The notes below the pieces were generated by a model. That model was not told where the DNA came from. It searched no databases and saw only the letters and a program-made list of their open reading frames with translations. A program made the position numbers and the translations under genes. DNA of 8,036 bases from UMGS1307 sp964523005 (GTDB taxonomy: Bacteria; Bacillota; Clostridia; Oscillospirales; CAG-382). Below, piece by piece: positions 1-4,653 of the stretch. The stretch is taken from contig CAZFZL010000069.1 of the NCBI GenBank assembly GCA_964523005.1, positions 1-8,036 of the forward strand, read 5' to 3'. Within the stretch, counting starts at the first letter, position 1. Every line of letters starts with the position of its first letter.

Positions 1-2
1 AC

Positions 3-173
3 TACAAAAACACCAAAATAATCGGCATCGACCATGGCTACGGCAATATGAAAACGGCGAATTTCTGCTTTAAGACAGGCATTGCCGCTTATGATTCCGA
101 ACCACTTTTCACAAAGGATATGCTTGTCTACGGTGGCAAGTATTATATAGCAATACGATTTAGCAGTAAATAA
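3..173 (+). pseudogene. ParM/StbA-like actin-family segregation protein, N-terminal fragment
   Basis: An open frame enters from the left edge and stops at 171-173 after 56 visible codons. Its visible N-terminal part contains the actin-fold phosphate-1 type motif IIGIDHGYGNMKT, then a segment ending EPLFTKDMLVYGGKYY. I recognise this as the start of the ParM/StbA-like proteins found on clostridial plasmids and integrative elements, which polymerise and push DNA copies apart. A full protein runs to roughly 300 residues. Here the resemblance ends just after KYYI, and the frame stops seven codons later (AIRFSSK). The last 14 bases overlap the 3' end of the convergent tnpV gene, so the break coincides with the tnpV boundary. 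The fragment lacks most of the ATPase fold and should not function. The true start codon lies outside or at the edge of the window. Confidence 0.7.
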
Positions 174-531
174 GTTCGTTGTATATGATTTCTTCCACCG
201 CCGACTTACAGTTGTTCATCTCCTGTACCCACCGAAGCATATCATCGGCTTTCATTTTCTCGTCGATTCCGCGCGATTTCGCCATTGCAGGAAGGAGATT
301 ATCTAGTATTTCGTGTGCCTGTACATCAATGTCGTGGAGATGTTCGTTCAATCTGACTTCCGAAACAAGCGTAGCATAAGTGCCTCGGCGATGTGCCTTA
401 ATGAAGTCAAGTCGGAGACTTCCGTACTTCCCGATAGGGTATTGCTTCTTTTCCGGCACAGTCAGGCAAGGATAGTATTGCTCACCGCGCAGTTCGTAGG
501 TGATTCCGTTAACTGTTTTTATGCTTTCCAT
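160..531 (-). CDS. tnpV: TnpV family transposon-encoded protein
   Basis: The 123-residue product matches the pattern of clostridial TnpV proteins. It has an N-terminal segment NGITYELRGEQYYPCLTVPE, then PIGKYGSLRLDFIKAHRR, a middle rich in acidic and leucine residues, and the characteristic ending WVQEMNNCKSAVEEII followed by NELIYC. The length is normal for the family, so the gene appears complete. The name comes from tnpV of the Tn4451-type mobilizable transposons; the biochemical role is not established, and I do not assign one. The start ATG at 529-531 lies one base after the integrase stop codon, with GGAGGG at 540-545 and eight bases of spacing. The ribosome binding site is thus inside the integrase gene, and the two genes are probably co-transcribed and translationally coupled. 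The 3' end overlaps the broken ParM-like frame by 14 bases. Confidence 0.8.
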   Translation of the reverse strand: MESIKTVNGITYELRGEQYYPCLTVPEKKQYPIGKYGSLRLDFIKAHRRGTYATLVSEVRLNEHLHDIDVQAHEILDNLLPAMAKSRGIDEKMKADDMLRWVQEMNNCKSAVEEIIYNELIYC

Positions 532-532
532 T

Positions 533-1723
533 TCACTTACCCTCCACTCTCAGAATTCTGTCAAAGGTTTCGGCGGCAACACGGTCGGTGGCTTCAAGCG
601 CGTGAACATAAACATTTGTGATGTCAAGGTCTGCGTGACCGAGTCTTGATGACACGGTTTTGATGTCACAGCCGTTGGCAAGCAACATTGTCGCGCTGGT
701 GTGCCGCAAGCCGTGAAATTTCAGATGTCTTATACTATGTCTGGCAAGAAATTTTGAAAACTGCTTTGTCGGTGTCTGCGGATTCATCACATATCCGTCC
801 TCCTCGGTGAACACATAATCAAGGTTGTGCCAGTCTTTGCCGAGAAAAGAAATGTGCTTGTCCTGTTGTGTTTTGTATTCAAGAAGCGTCAGACACAGAC
901 GGTCCGGAATCGTAATAATACGGGTGCTGCATTTGGATTTCGGTGCCTTCTCGATTGCTTTTTCTGCCTTCGGCTTGTAGATACTGCGTTTTACAGACAG
1001 CTTTTTCTTTTCAAAGTCAATATCGCTCCACTTCAGCCCGACAATTTCGGCACGTCTCATTCCGGTGAACAGGGCGGTTTCCACAAGTAATCGAATGTTC
1101 AGAGGTTCTGTTTCCAATGCCCTCAGAATATCCGCAACTTCTTCCTGCGTGTAAACCTCAACCTCCGGTGTTGTTTCCTTCGGGAACTCAATCCGGCGGG
1201 AAAGTCCGACATCCTCATCCATATATTCAAGTTTGTATGCCATTGTCAGTATAGAACGCAGAACGGTGGTGTAGCGTTTAACCGTCGGTGGTGCAATATG
1301 CCCGACTTTATCATCTCCGCGCGGCTTTTCAAGTGACAGATACTGAATAAACTGTTGAACATGATAAGTCTTGATTTCTTTGAGTTTGAGATTCCCGAAC
1401 ATCGGTATCAGCATAGTACGGATAACCTTTTCGTAAAACGGATAGGTGTTCGGGGAAAGAGAACCCTTTTTGACATTAAGATATTTATCACAGAATACAG
1501 CGAAACTCATATTCTCCGGGCGAGCGTTCGCGCCGCGTTCTTTGACATCCTGTTCAAATTCGGCGGTAAACACCTCAATTTCACGGTTGAGTTTCTGATA
1601 GGGGAGATTCGGGTTTGACGGTTTGAAGGTTCGTGAATAAGCAATCTGCTTGCCCTCGCCGTCGATTCCGCAGGATATGCGGATGAGATAAGTTCCGTTC
1701 GGTTTTGATACTACGCTTGCCAT
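533..1723 (-). CDS. int: Tyrosine recombinase/integrase (Tn916-like, phage integrase family)
   Basis: The 396-residue protein is a site-specific recombinase that would integrate and excise the element through a covalent 3'-phosphotyrosine intermediate. The N-terminal 60 residues (VVSKPNGTYLIRISCGIDGEGK) fit the arm-type DNA-binding domain of this group. Residues about 70-165 form the SAM-like core-binding domain. The catalytic domain follows with TGMRRAEI (Arg223), a beta-hairpin lysine in PKSKCSTR (262 or 264), HGLRH (His337, Arg340), LGH (His363) and NVYVHA (nucleophile Tyr372). All expected active-site residues are present and the length is normal, so the enzyme looks intact. I place the start at the ATG 1721-1723 because AAGGAGG at 1732-1738 lies eight bases upstream. 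The same frame stays open to 1855, but that part shows no family resemblance. tnpV follows after one base. No xis gene precedes int. Confidence 0.93.
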   Translation of the reverse strand: MASVVSKPNGTYLIRISCGIDGEGKQIAYSRTFKPSNPNLPYQKLNREIEVFTAEFEQDVKERGANARPENMSFAVFCDKYLNVKKGSLSPNTYPFYEKVIRTMLIPMFGNLKLKEIKTYHVQQFIQYLSLEKPRGDDKVGHIAPPTVKRYTTVLRSILTMAYKLEYMDEDVGLSRRIEFPKETTPEVEVYTQEEVADILRALETEPLNIRLLVETALFTGMRRAEIVGLKWSDIDFEKKKLSVKRSIYKPKAEKAIEKAPKSKCSTRIITIPDRLCLTLLEYKTQQDKHISFLGKDWHNLDYVFTEEDGYVMNPQTPTKQFSKFLARHSIRHLKFHGLRHTSATMLLANGCDIKTVSSRLGHADLDITNVYVHALEATDRVAAETFDRILRVEGK

Positions 1724-1750
1724 AATTTCGTCCTCCTTATGACACCTGAT

Positions 1751-1786
1751 ACGAACAGACGAATGAAAATATTTTCGTCTGTTTGT
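1751..1786. repeat. Imperfect inverted repeat in the integrase leader
   Basis: ACGAACAGACGA (1751-1762) pairs with TCGTCTGTTTGT (1775-1786) over 12 bases with one G:T wobble, leaving a 12-base A/T-rich loop. The loop itself includes part of the palindrome GAAAATATTTTC (1765-1776). On the minus strand this lies 28 bases upstream of the integrase ATG and outside the Shine-Dalgarno. It could be an RNA hairpin that affects integrase expression or a protein-binding site; neither is shown by the sequence. Confidence 0.55.
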
Positions 1787-1826
1787 CGGATGACCTCTAC
1801 CATTTCCCGGTACGTCCGTTTTGCAC

Positions 1827-1850
1827 CTATGTACCAAACTATGTACCAAA
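1827..1850. repeat. Tandem 12-bp direct repeat upstream of int
   Basis: CTATGTACCAAA occurs twice in perfect head-to-tail array (1827-1838 and 1839-1850), and the match continues with a following C. On the minus strand it reads as TTTGGTACATAG repeated, about 104 bases upstream of the integrase start and about 125 bases from the tRNA 3' end. Short direct repeats near the element end are typical arm-type binding sites for the N-terminal domain of Tn916- and lambda-type integrases (established pattern). Assignment as arm sites here is inference. Confidence 0.6.
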
Positions 1851-1875
1851 CACATTTTTGACGGAAATGAGCCTC

Positions 1876-1904
1876 TTTATTCGGAGTAATTATGACGGTA
1901 TCAA
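1876..1904 (-). promoter_or_regulatory. Candidate promoter for int-tnpV
   Basis: On the minus strand TTGATA (1899-1904) is followed after 17 bases by AATAAA (1876-1881), a 5/6 and a 4/6 match to the sigma-A boxes. There is no TGn extension. Transcription would begin near 1869 and give a leader of about 145 bases that includes the tandem repeat and the inverted repeat. It is clearly weaker than the other promoters in the window, and read-through from the tRNA or another start is possible. Confidence 0.35.
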
Positions 1905-1942
1905 GCAGTTCAAAAAACGCTGAAAACGCCCGTAAAATAAAG

Positions 1943-1973
1943 AAAATCGGGGAATTTTTCATTCCCCGATTTT
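1943..1973 (-). terminator. Intrinsic terminator of the tRNA-Pro transcript
   Basis: A perfect 13-bp stem (1943-1955 with 1961-1973) with a five-base loop is followed on the minus strand by a T-rich run (CTTTATTTTA). It begins directly after the encoded CCA of the tRNA, so it would end the tRNA transcript before the integrase leader. The A-rich side opposite also gives some U-run in the other direction, but no + strand gene needs it. Confidence 0.85.
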
Positions 1974-2001
1974 TGGTCTGAGTGACTGGACTTGAACCAG
2001 C
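1974..2001. other. Candidate attachment-site core (tRNA 3' part)
   Basis: The T-arm, acceptor strand and CCA end of tRNA-Pro lie on the side facing the integrase. Tyrosine integrases of tRNA-linked elements commonly recombine within this part of the gene and rebuild a complete tRNA on integration (established pattern). The second copy that would prove it must lie at the far element end, outside the window, so the exact core is not defined. Confidence 0.35.
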
Positions 2002-2049
2002 GGCCTCTACCACCCCAAGGTAGCGCGCTACCAACTGCGCCACACCCAG
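1974..2049 (-). tRNA. tRNA-Pro (anticodon GGG)
   Basis: The minus strand folds into a complete cloverleaf. The acceptor stem is CTGGGTG/CACTCAG, including the C1-G72 pair of bacterial proline tRNAs. The D stem is GCGC/GCGC, the anticodon stem CTACC/GGTAG with loop TTGGGGT, and the T arm is GCTGG-TTCAAGT-CCAGT. The anticodon GGG (complement of 2014-2016) reads CCC and CCT proline codons, and G37 follows it as expected. The discriminator is A and the CCA end is encoded (1974-1976). A near-consensus promoter lies just upstream and a strong hairpin terminator just downstream, so this is a single-gene unit. It is the likely insertion target of the neighbouring element and appears functional. Confidence 0.95.
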
Positions 2050-2062
2050 ATAACGTTTTGAT

Positions 2063-2091
2063 ATTATATCATTGTGTTCGTGGTTTGTCAA
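2063..2091 (-). promoter_or_regulatory. Sigma-A promoter of tRNA-Pro
   Basis: On the minus strand TTGACA (2086-2091) and TATAAT (2063-2068) are separated by 17 bases, with TG one base before the -10 box. Both hexamers are perfect consensus, as is usual for stable RNA genes. Transcription would start about seven bases before the mature tRNA 5' end. Confidence 0.92.
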
Positions 2092-2276
2092 GCGGTTTTT
2101 TGCTTTTTTATAAAAGGCATGGCAAAAATCTGCTTTGCAGAAATTATGATGCGCACAGATGAGTCAGCGCAATAATTCGTCTACATTTTTTTGTTATGTT
2201 AACCGAATGATTCAGCATCTGTCTGAGCAGCGCTTTTAATGGAAATACTCCTCAGCCTTTGTTGAAAAGTTTTTCA

Positions 2277-2305
2277 TGGACAAAGAGTGACAGTGGTGGT
2301 ATAAT
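2277..2305 (+). promoter_or_regulatory. Promoter of the GNAT-rsmJ operon
   Basis: TGGACA (2277-2282) and TATAAT (2300-2305) are separated by 17 bases, and TGG directly precedes the -10 box (extended -10). The start of transcription would be near 2312, about 25 bases before the acetyltransferase ATG. The remaining 185 bases back to the divergent tRNA promoter are A/T-rich and hold no open frame I would call a gene. Confidence 0.8.
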
Positions 2306-2336
2306 TGGAGTATAAAGTGGAACGGGGCGGCGAAGG

Positions 2337-2816
2337 ATGGAAATCAGGAGAGCGAGACCGGGCGAAGAAGACGCGGTGTATGCGCTTTACAGGCGCGCTG
2401 CGTGTGATGAATACAGTACATGGAACGATTTTTATCCGGGCATGGAAGAGATCGGCGGCGATATGCGCGCTGACGGGCTGTTCGTACTGACGGAGGGCAA
2501 CATGATAATCGGAACAGCTTCGATAGTGCCGGAGAACGAGCTTGACGTGCTCGACTGCTGGCAATGTCATGAGGGCAGCCGTGAGATAGCGCGCGTCGCC
2601 GTTGACAGCGCATACCGGGGCAGAGGATACGCGCTGAAAATGGTCAATGTGCTTACGGAGATATTGAAAGAACAGCGATACCGCGCGGTACATTTGTCCG
2701 TCGCGGTGAGCAATGTCCCGGCACTGCGAACGTATAAAAAAGCTGCGTTTGAAAATATGGGCGAAGCAGAGCTGTACTGCTCGCGTCGTTATTACCTTAT
2801 GGAGAAGCTTATATGA
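2337..2816 (+). CDS. GNAT family N-acetyltransferase
   Basis: The 159-residue product has the whole GNAT fold. It opens with the typical first strand MEIRRARPGEEDAVYALY. Motif A is REIARVAVDSAYRGRGYALK (82-101), whose RGRGYA loop (94-99) binds the acetyl-CoA pyrophosphate. Motif B is SNVPALRTYKKAAFENMG (125-142), with Tyr133 in the position of the usual general acid. It would transfer an acetyl group from acetyl-CoA to an amine in the cytoplasm. The acceptor cannot be named: the protein is not clearly RimI, RimJ or an aminoglycoside acetyltransferase. The start is the first ATG after the promoter and matches the family N terminus; its ribosome site is weak (G-rich run at 2324-2332). The stop overlaps the rsmJ start in an ATGA, so the two are translated together, possibly pointing to ribosome modification (inference). 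Confidence 0.88.
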   Translation: MEIRRARPGEEDAVYALYRRAACDEYSTWNDFYPGMEEIGGDMRADGLFVLTEGNMIIGTASIVPENELDVLDCWQCHEGSREIARVAVDSAYRGRGYALKMVNVLTEILKEQRYRAVHLSVAVSNVPALRTYKKAAFENMGEAELYCSRRYYLMEKLI

Positions 2817-3556
2817 TGAAGTACGGGAAGCTTGCCGTATTCGCGGACATCGGCTGTGAGCGTGAGGCGTATGAAGCGGCGCAGAAGCTCAACGCCGAAT
2901 ACTGCAGTGAAAAGCCCGAAACAGCGCCGGTATTGTGCTTTGGAGCGGACGGTATTTCGCTTTCGGGCGGCGGGCAGGTGCTTCGGTGCGACCTTACGCA
3001 TATGGTCAGGCGCCTAAGATATGACAATCTGACCCACGAGCTGACGGTCAGGGCGGCAAAGCTCAAGAGCGTACCGTTTCCGCTTACCTTGCTCGATGCG
3101 ACGGCAGGCTTCGGCGAGGATTCGCTGCTGCTCGCCGCTGCAGGGTACGACGTGACGCTTTACGAATATGACCCCACGATAGCGCTACTGCTCGCGGACG
3201 GGCTGCGAAGGGCGTCGCTGATACAGGAGCTGAGCGAAGCCGTGAAGCGCATGACGCTTGTTCAGGGCGACAGCGTTTTGGCGATGCATGAGCTTGACAG
3301 TGCGCCGGATGTGATAATGCTCGATCCGATGTTCCCGGCGCGGCAGAAGAGCGCGCTGGTGAAGAAAAAATTCCAGCTGCTGCATATGCTGGAGGAGCCG
3401 TGCGGCGACGAGCAGGCGATGCTTGAAGCTGCGATCGGCACGCGTGCGCGGAAGGTGATCGTCAAGCGCCCGGCAAAGGGACAGTATCTTGCCGGAGTGA
3501 AGCCTGATTATTCCGTCACGGGCAAATCGGTGCGATTTGACTGCTATGTGAAATGA
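2813..3556 (+). CDS. rsmJ: RsmJ-like 16S rRNA (guanine-N2)-methyltransferase
   Basis: The 247-residue class I SAM-dependent methyltransferase matches the RsmJ (YhiQ) family, which methylates N2 of G1516 in 16S rRNA; E. coli RsmJ is of similar length. Motif I LLDATAGFGEDSLLLA lies at 93-108, the acidic SAM-ribose residue at Glu118, GDS at 152-154, and the catalytic-region motif DPMFP at 171-175. After it come the family signatures KSALVKKK (179-186), VKRP (217-220), LAGV (226-229) and the C-terminal RFDCYVK. The N-terminal 90 residues are the variable part of the family. The start at 2813 is chosen because GGAG (2801-2804) lies eight bases upstream and the codon overlaps the preceding stop as ATGA; the next ATG at 2816 is also possible. 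It is the second gene of a two-gene operon, and I see no hairpin terminator after it. Confidence 0.82.
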   Translation: MMKYGKLAVFADIGCEREAYEAAQKLNAEYCSEKPETAPVLCFGADGISLSGGGQVLRCDLTHMVRRLRYDNLTHELTVRAAKLKSVPFPLTLLDATAGFGEDSLLLAAAGYDVTLYEYDPTIALLLADGLRRASLIQELSEAVKRMTLVQGDSVLAMHELDSAPDVIMLDPMFPARQKSALVKKKFQLLHMLEEPCGDEQAMLEAAIGTRARKVIVKRPAKGQYLAGVKPDYSVTGKSVRFDCYVK

Positions 3557-3562
3557 TGCAAA

Positions 3563-3589
3563 CTGACACGCAAAAGCACGGAATGTCAG
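3563..3589. repeat. Short inverted repeat at the regulator promoter
   Basis: CTGACA (3563-3568) and TGTCAG (3584-3589) form a perfect six-base inverted repeat with a 15-base spacer. Its right arm reaches into the -35 box of the downstream promoter (3588-3593), a position where a bound repressor would block RNA polymerase. It is short enough to be chance, and use as an operator is inference. Confidence 0.3.
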
Positions 3590-3616
3590 GACAATATGAT
3601 TTTCCGCTGCTATAAT
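3588..3616 (+). promoter_or_regulatory. Promoter of the AraC-family regulator gene
   Basis: AGGACA (3588-3593) and TATAAT (3611-3616) are separated by 17 bases, with TGC immediately before the -10 box (extended -10). The -35 match is 4/6, the -10 is perfect. The leader would be about 20 bases, and it contains the Shine-Dalgarno AAGGA (3633-3637) five bases from the ATG. A weak -35 with a nearby inverted repeat is compatible with regulated expression. Confidence 0.75.
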
Positions 3617-3642
3617 GTGTTCATACAGAAAGAAGGAAGCGG

Positions 3643-4518
3643 ATGGACTGGATAACGGGTATACAACGGGCGCTTGACTACACCGAGGCGCATCTGACGG
3701 ACGAAATAGATTATGAAGAAGCGGCGAAAGAGGCCTGTTCGTCGTCATTTCATTTTCAGCGGATGTTTACGATGCTCATCGGGTACACGCTCGGCGACTA
3801 TATCCGTATGCGTAGGCTGTCGCTTGCTGCAGATGAGCTGCACTGCTCGGGCGGAAGAGTCATAGACGTTGCGTTCAAATACGGCTATGACACACCGGAG
3901 AGCTTCACACGCGCTTTCACGCGCTTTCACGGCATCACGCCATCGCAGGCGCGACGTGGCGACAGCATTAAAAATTTCTCCCGACTGACTGTAAAATTGA
4001 TATTAGACGGAGGAAATCTAATGGATTACAGGATTGAAAAGCTTGACGCATTCAAAGTAGTATGCAGGAAAAAGCACGTAAACAAACCTCAGGGCGACAC
4101 CGCGACGGCTGATATATCGGCGTTCTGGAACGAAGTCTCAGCAGACGGCTCGATGAAAAAGATATGCAAATACGGGGATTTCAACAGATTGCACGGTGTG
4201 CTTGGTATATGCTTCTCGGGCGATATGGCGAACGGCGGATTTCCTTACGGCATAGGCGCCGAATACAACGGCAAGCCGCTTGAAGATGCGCTTGAGATCG
4301 TGGAGATACCGGCATATACCTACGCGGTCTTCGAATGCAAGGGGAAAATGCCTGATGCGTTCAAGGATACGTATAAAAAAATATGCACCGAATTCTTTCC
4401 GCAGAGCACGGCGTACGAGTACGGCTGCGGTGTGGAACTGGAGGTATATCCCTCGGACGATGTGAAGAATCCCGATTTTTTCTGCGAGATATGGATTGCA
4501 GTGAACGAAAAGAAATAA
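3643..4518 (+). CDS. AraC-family regulator with GyrI-like effector-binding domain (Rob-like)
   Basis: The 291-residue protein has two parts. Residues 1-108 form the AraC/XylS DNA-binding domain with two helix-turn-helix units, at about 22-43 (YEEAAKEACSSSFHFQRMF) and 72-98 (VIDVAFKYGYDTPESFTRAF, then RFHGITPSQAR). Residues 127-288 form a GyrI-like (SoxS/Rob C-terminal, AraC_E_bind) domain, with a conserved acidic region GVELEVYP (263-270) and the ending CEIWIAV. The order and length match E. coli Rob. Known relatives sense small hydrophobic or cationic compounds and activate export or stress genes; the ligand and targets here are unknown, and no transporter gene lies beside it. The gene has its own promoter and terminator. 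A good ribosome site lies within it just before codon 127, so the effector domain may also be made alone. Confidence 0.9.
   Translation: MDWITGIQRALDYTEAHLTDEIDYEEAAKEACSSSFHFQRMFTMLIGYTLGDYIRMRRLSLAADELHCSGGRVIDVAFKYGYDTPESFTRAFTRFHGITPSQARRGDSIKNFSRLTVKLILDGGNLMDYRIEKLDAFKVVCRKKHVNKPQGDTATADISAFWNEVSADGSMKKICKYGDFNRLHGVLGICFSGDMANGGFPYGIGAEYNGKPLEDALEIVEIPAYTYAVFECKGKMPDAFKDTYKKICTEFFPQSTAYEYGCGVELEVYPSDDVKNPDFFCEIWIAVNEKK
4009..4023 (+). promoter_or_regulatory. Internal ribosome binding site and ATG inside the AraC-family gene
   Basis: GGAGG (4009-4013) stands seven bases before the in-frame ATG at 4021-4023, a better ribosome site than that of the annotated gene start. Initiation here would give a 165-residue protein consisting of only the GyrI-like domain, beginning MDYRIEKLDAF, which resembles the N terminus of stand-alone GyrI-like proteins. 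The same bases encode the linker DGG, so use as a start is possible but unproven. Confidence 0.4.
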
Positions 4519-4532
4519 AAAAGTAAAACCGT

Positions 4533-4582
4533 GCCGGGCGTCGTTTTGCAGCAAAAGCAGAGCGAAGCCCGGTCATTTTTTT
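4533..4582 (+). terminator. Intrinsic terminator after the regulator gene
   Basis: GCCGGGC (4533-4539) pairs with GCCCGGT (4567-4573), closed by one G:T pair. Inside it TCG/CGA and TTTTG/CAAAA can pair to prolong the stem. Seven T residues (4576-4582) follow two bases after the hairpin. It lies 15 bases after the regulator stop codon and just before the promoter of the next gene, so it separates the two units. Confidence 0.82.
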
Positions 4583-4591
4583 GTTAAAAGG

Positions 4592-4620
4592 TTGATACAG
4601 TCTGTGAAATGTGTTATCAT
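4592..4620 (+). promoter_or_regulatory. Promoter of the lipoprotein gene
   Basis: TTGATA (4592-4597) and TATCAT (4615-4620) are separated by 17 bases, with TGT directly before the -10 box. Transcription would start near 4627, which rules out the in-frame ATG at 4609 as the start codon and supports the ATG at 4654. Confidence 0.78.
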
Positions 4621-4653
4621 ACATATATTACATACATATTAGGGAGACTATCA

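Larger units (their letters stand above)
1..1976. mobile_element. One end of an integrated tyrosine-recombinase element inserted next to tRNA-Pro
   Basis: This stretch carries a tyrosine integrase, a tnpV gene and a broken ParM-like segregation gene, and it abuts the 3' end of a tRNA gene. Integrase beside a tRNA 3' end, with the remaining cargo on the far side of the integrase, is the standard layout of elements that integrate at tRNA genes (established pattern). The element continues left beyond the window, so its type (conjugative, mobilizable or decayed island) cannot be decided. No excisionase, relaxase or conjugation gene is visible here. The interrupted ParM-like gene suggests internal deletion or stacking of elements, so the island may be partly degraded. 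The right limit is inferred from the tRNA, not from an observed repeat pair. Confidence 0.6.

Noticed and set aside
1724..1855. N-terminal extension of the integrase by 44 codons, beginning MCLVHSLVHRC
   Set aside because: The AAGGAGG eight bases before the ATG at 1721-1723 and the family-like N terminus from there fix the start. The extension encodes the tandem repeat and the hairpin and has no family resemblance.
1711..2091. Open frame of 126 codons on the minus strand across the tRNA
   Set aside because: It reads through the tRNA-Pro gene, its terminator and the integrase leader; it is an accidental frame.
2129..2141. TCTGC-TTT-GCAGA hairpin with a T-run on the minus strand, as a terminator
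   Set aside because: The stem is only five pairs, and no minus-strand gene lies upstream that it could terminate.
2150..2235. Imperfect inverted repeat (CAGATG...CATCTG and ATTCG...CGAAT) in the tRNA-GNAT intergenic region
   Set aside because: The pairing is interrupted by several mismatches and a long loop, so it is not distinguishable from chance.
3911..3930. Perfect 10-bp tandem repeat GCGCTTTCAC x2 in the regulator gene
   Set aside because: The encoded SFTRAFTRFHGITP has the normal length and pattern of the second helix-turn-helix, so there is no duplication of protein sequence; the repeat is a codon coincidence.
4609..4653. Earlier in-frame ATG for the lipoprotein gene
   Set aside because: It lies inside the promoter, overlapping the -10 region and upstream of the expected transcription start. 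The ATG at 4654 has a Shine-Dalgarno and begins a proper lipoprotein signal peptide.
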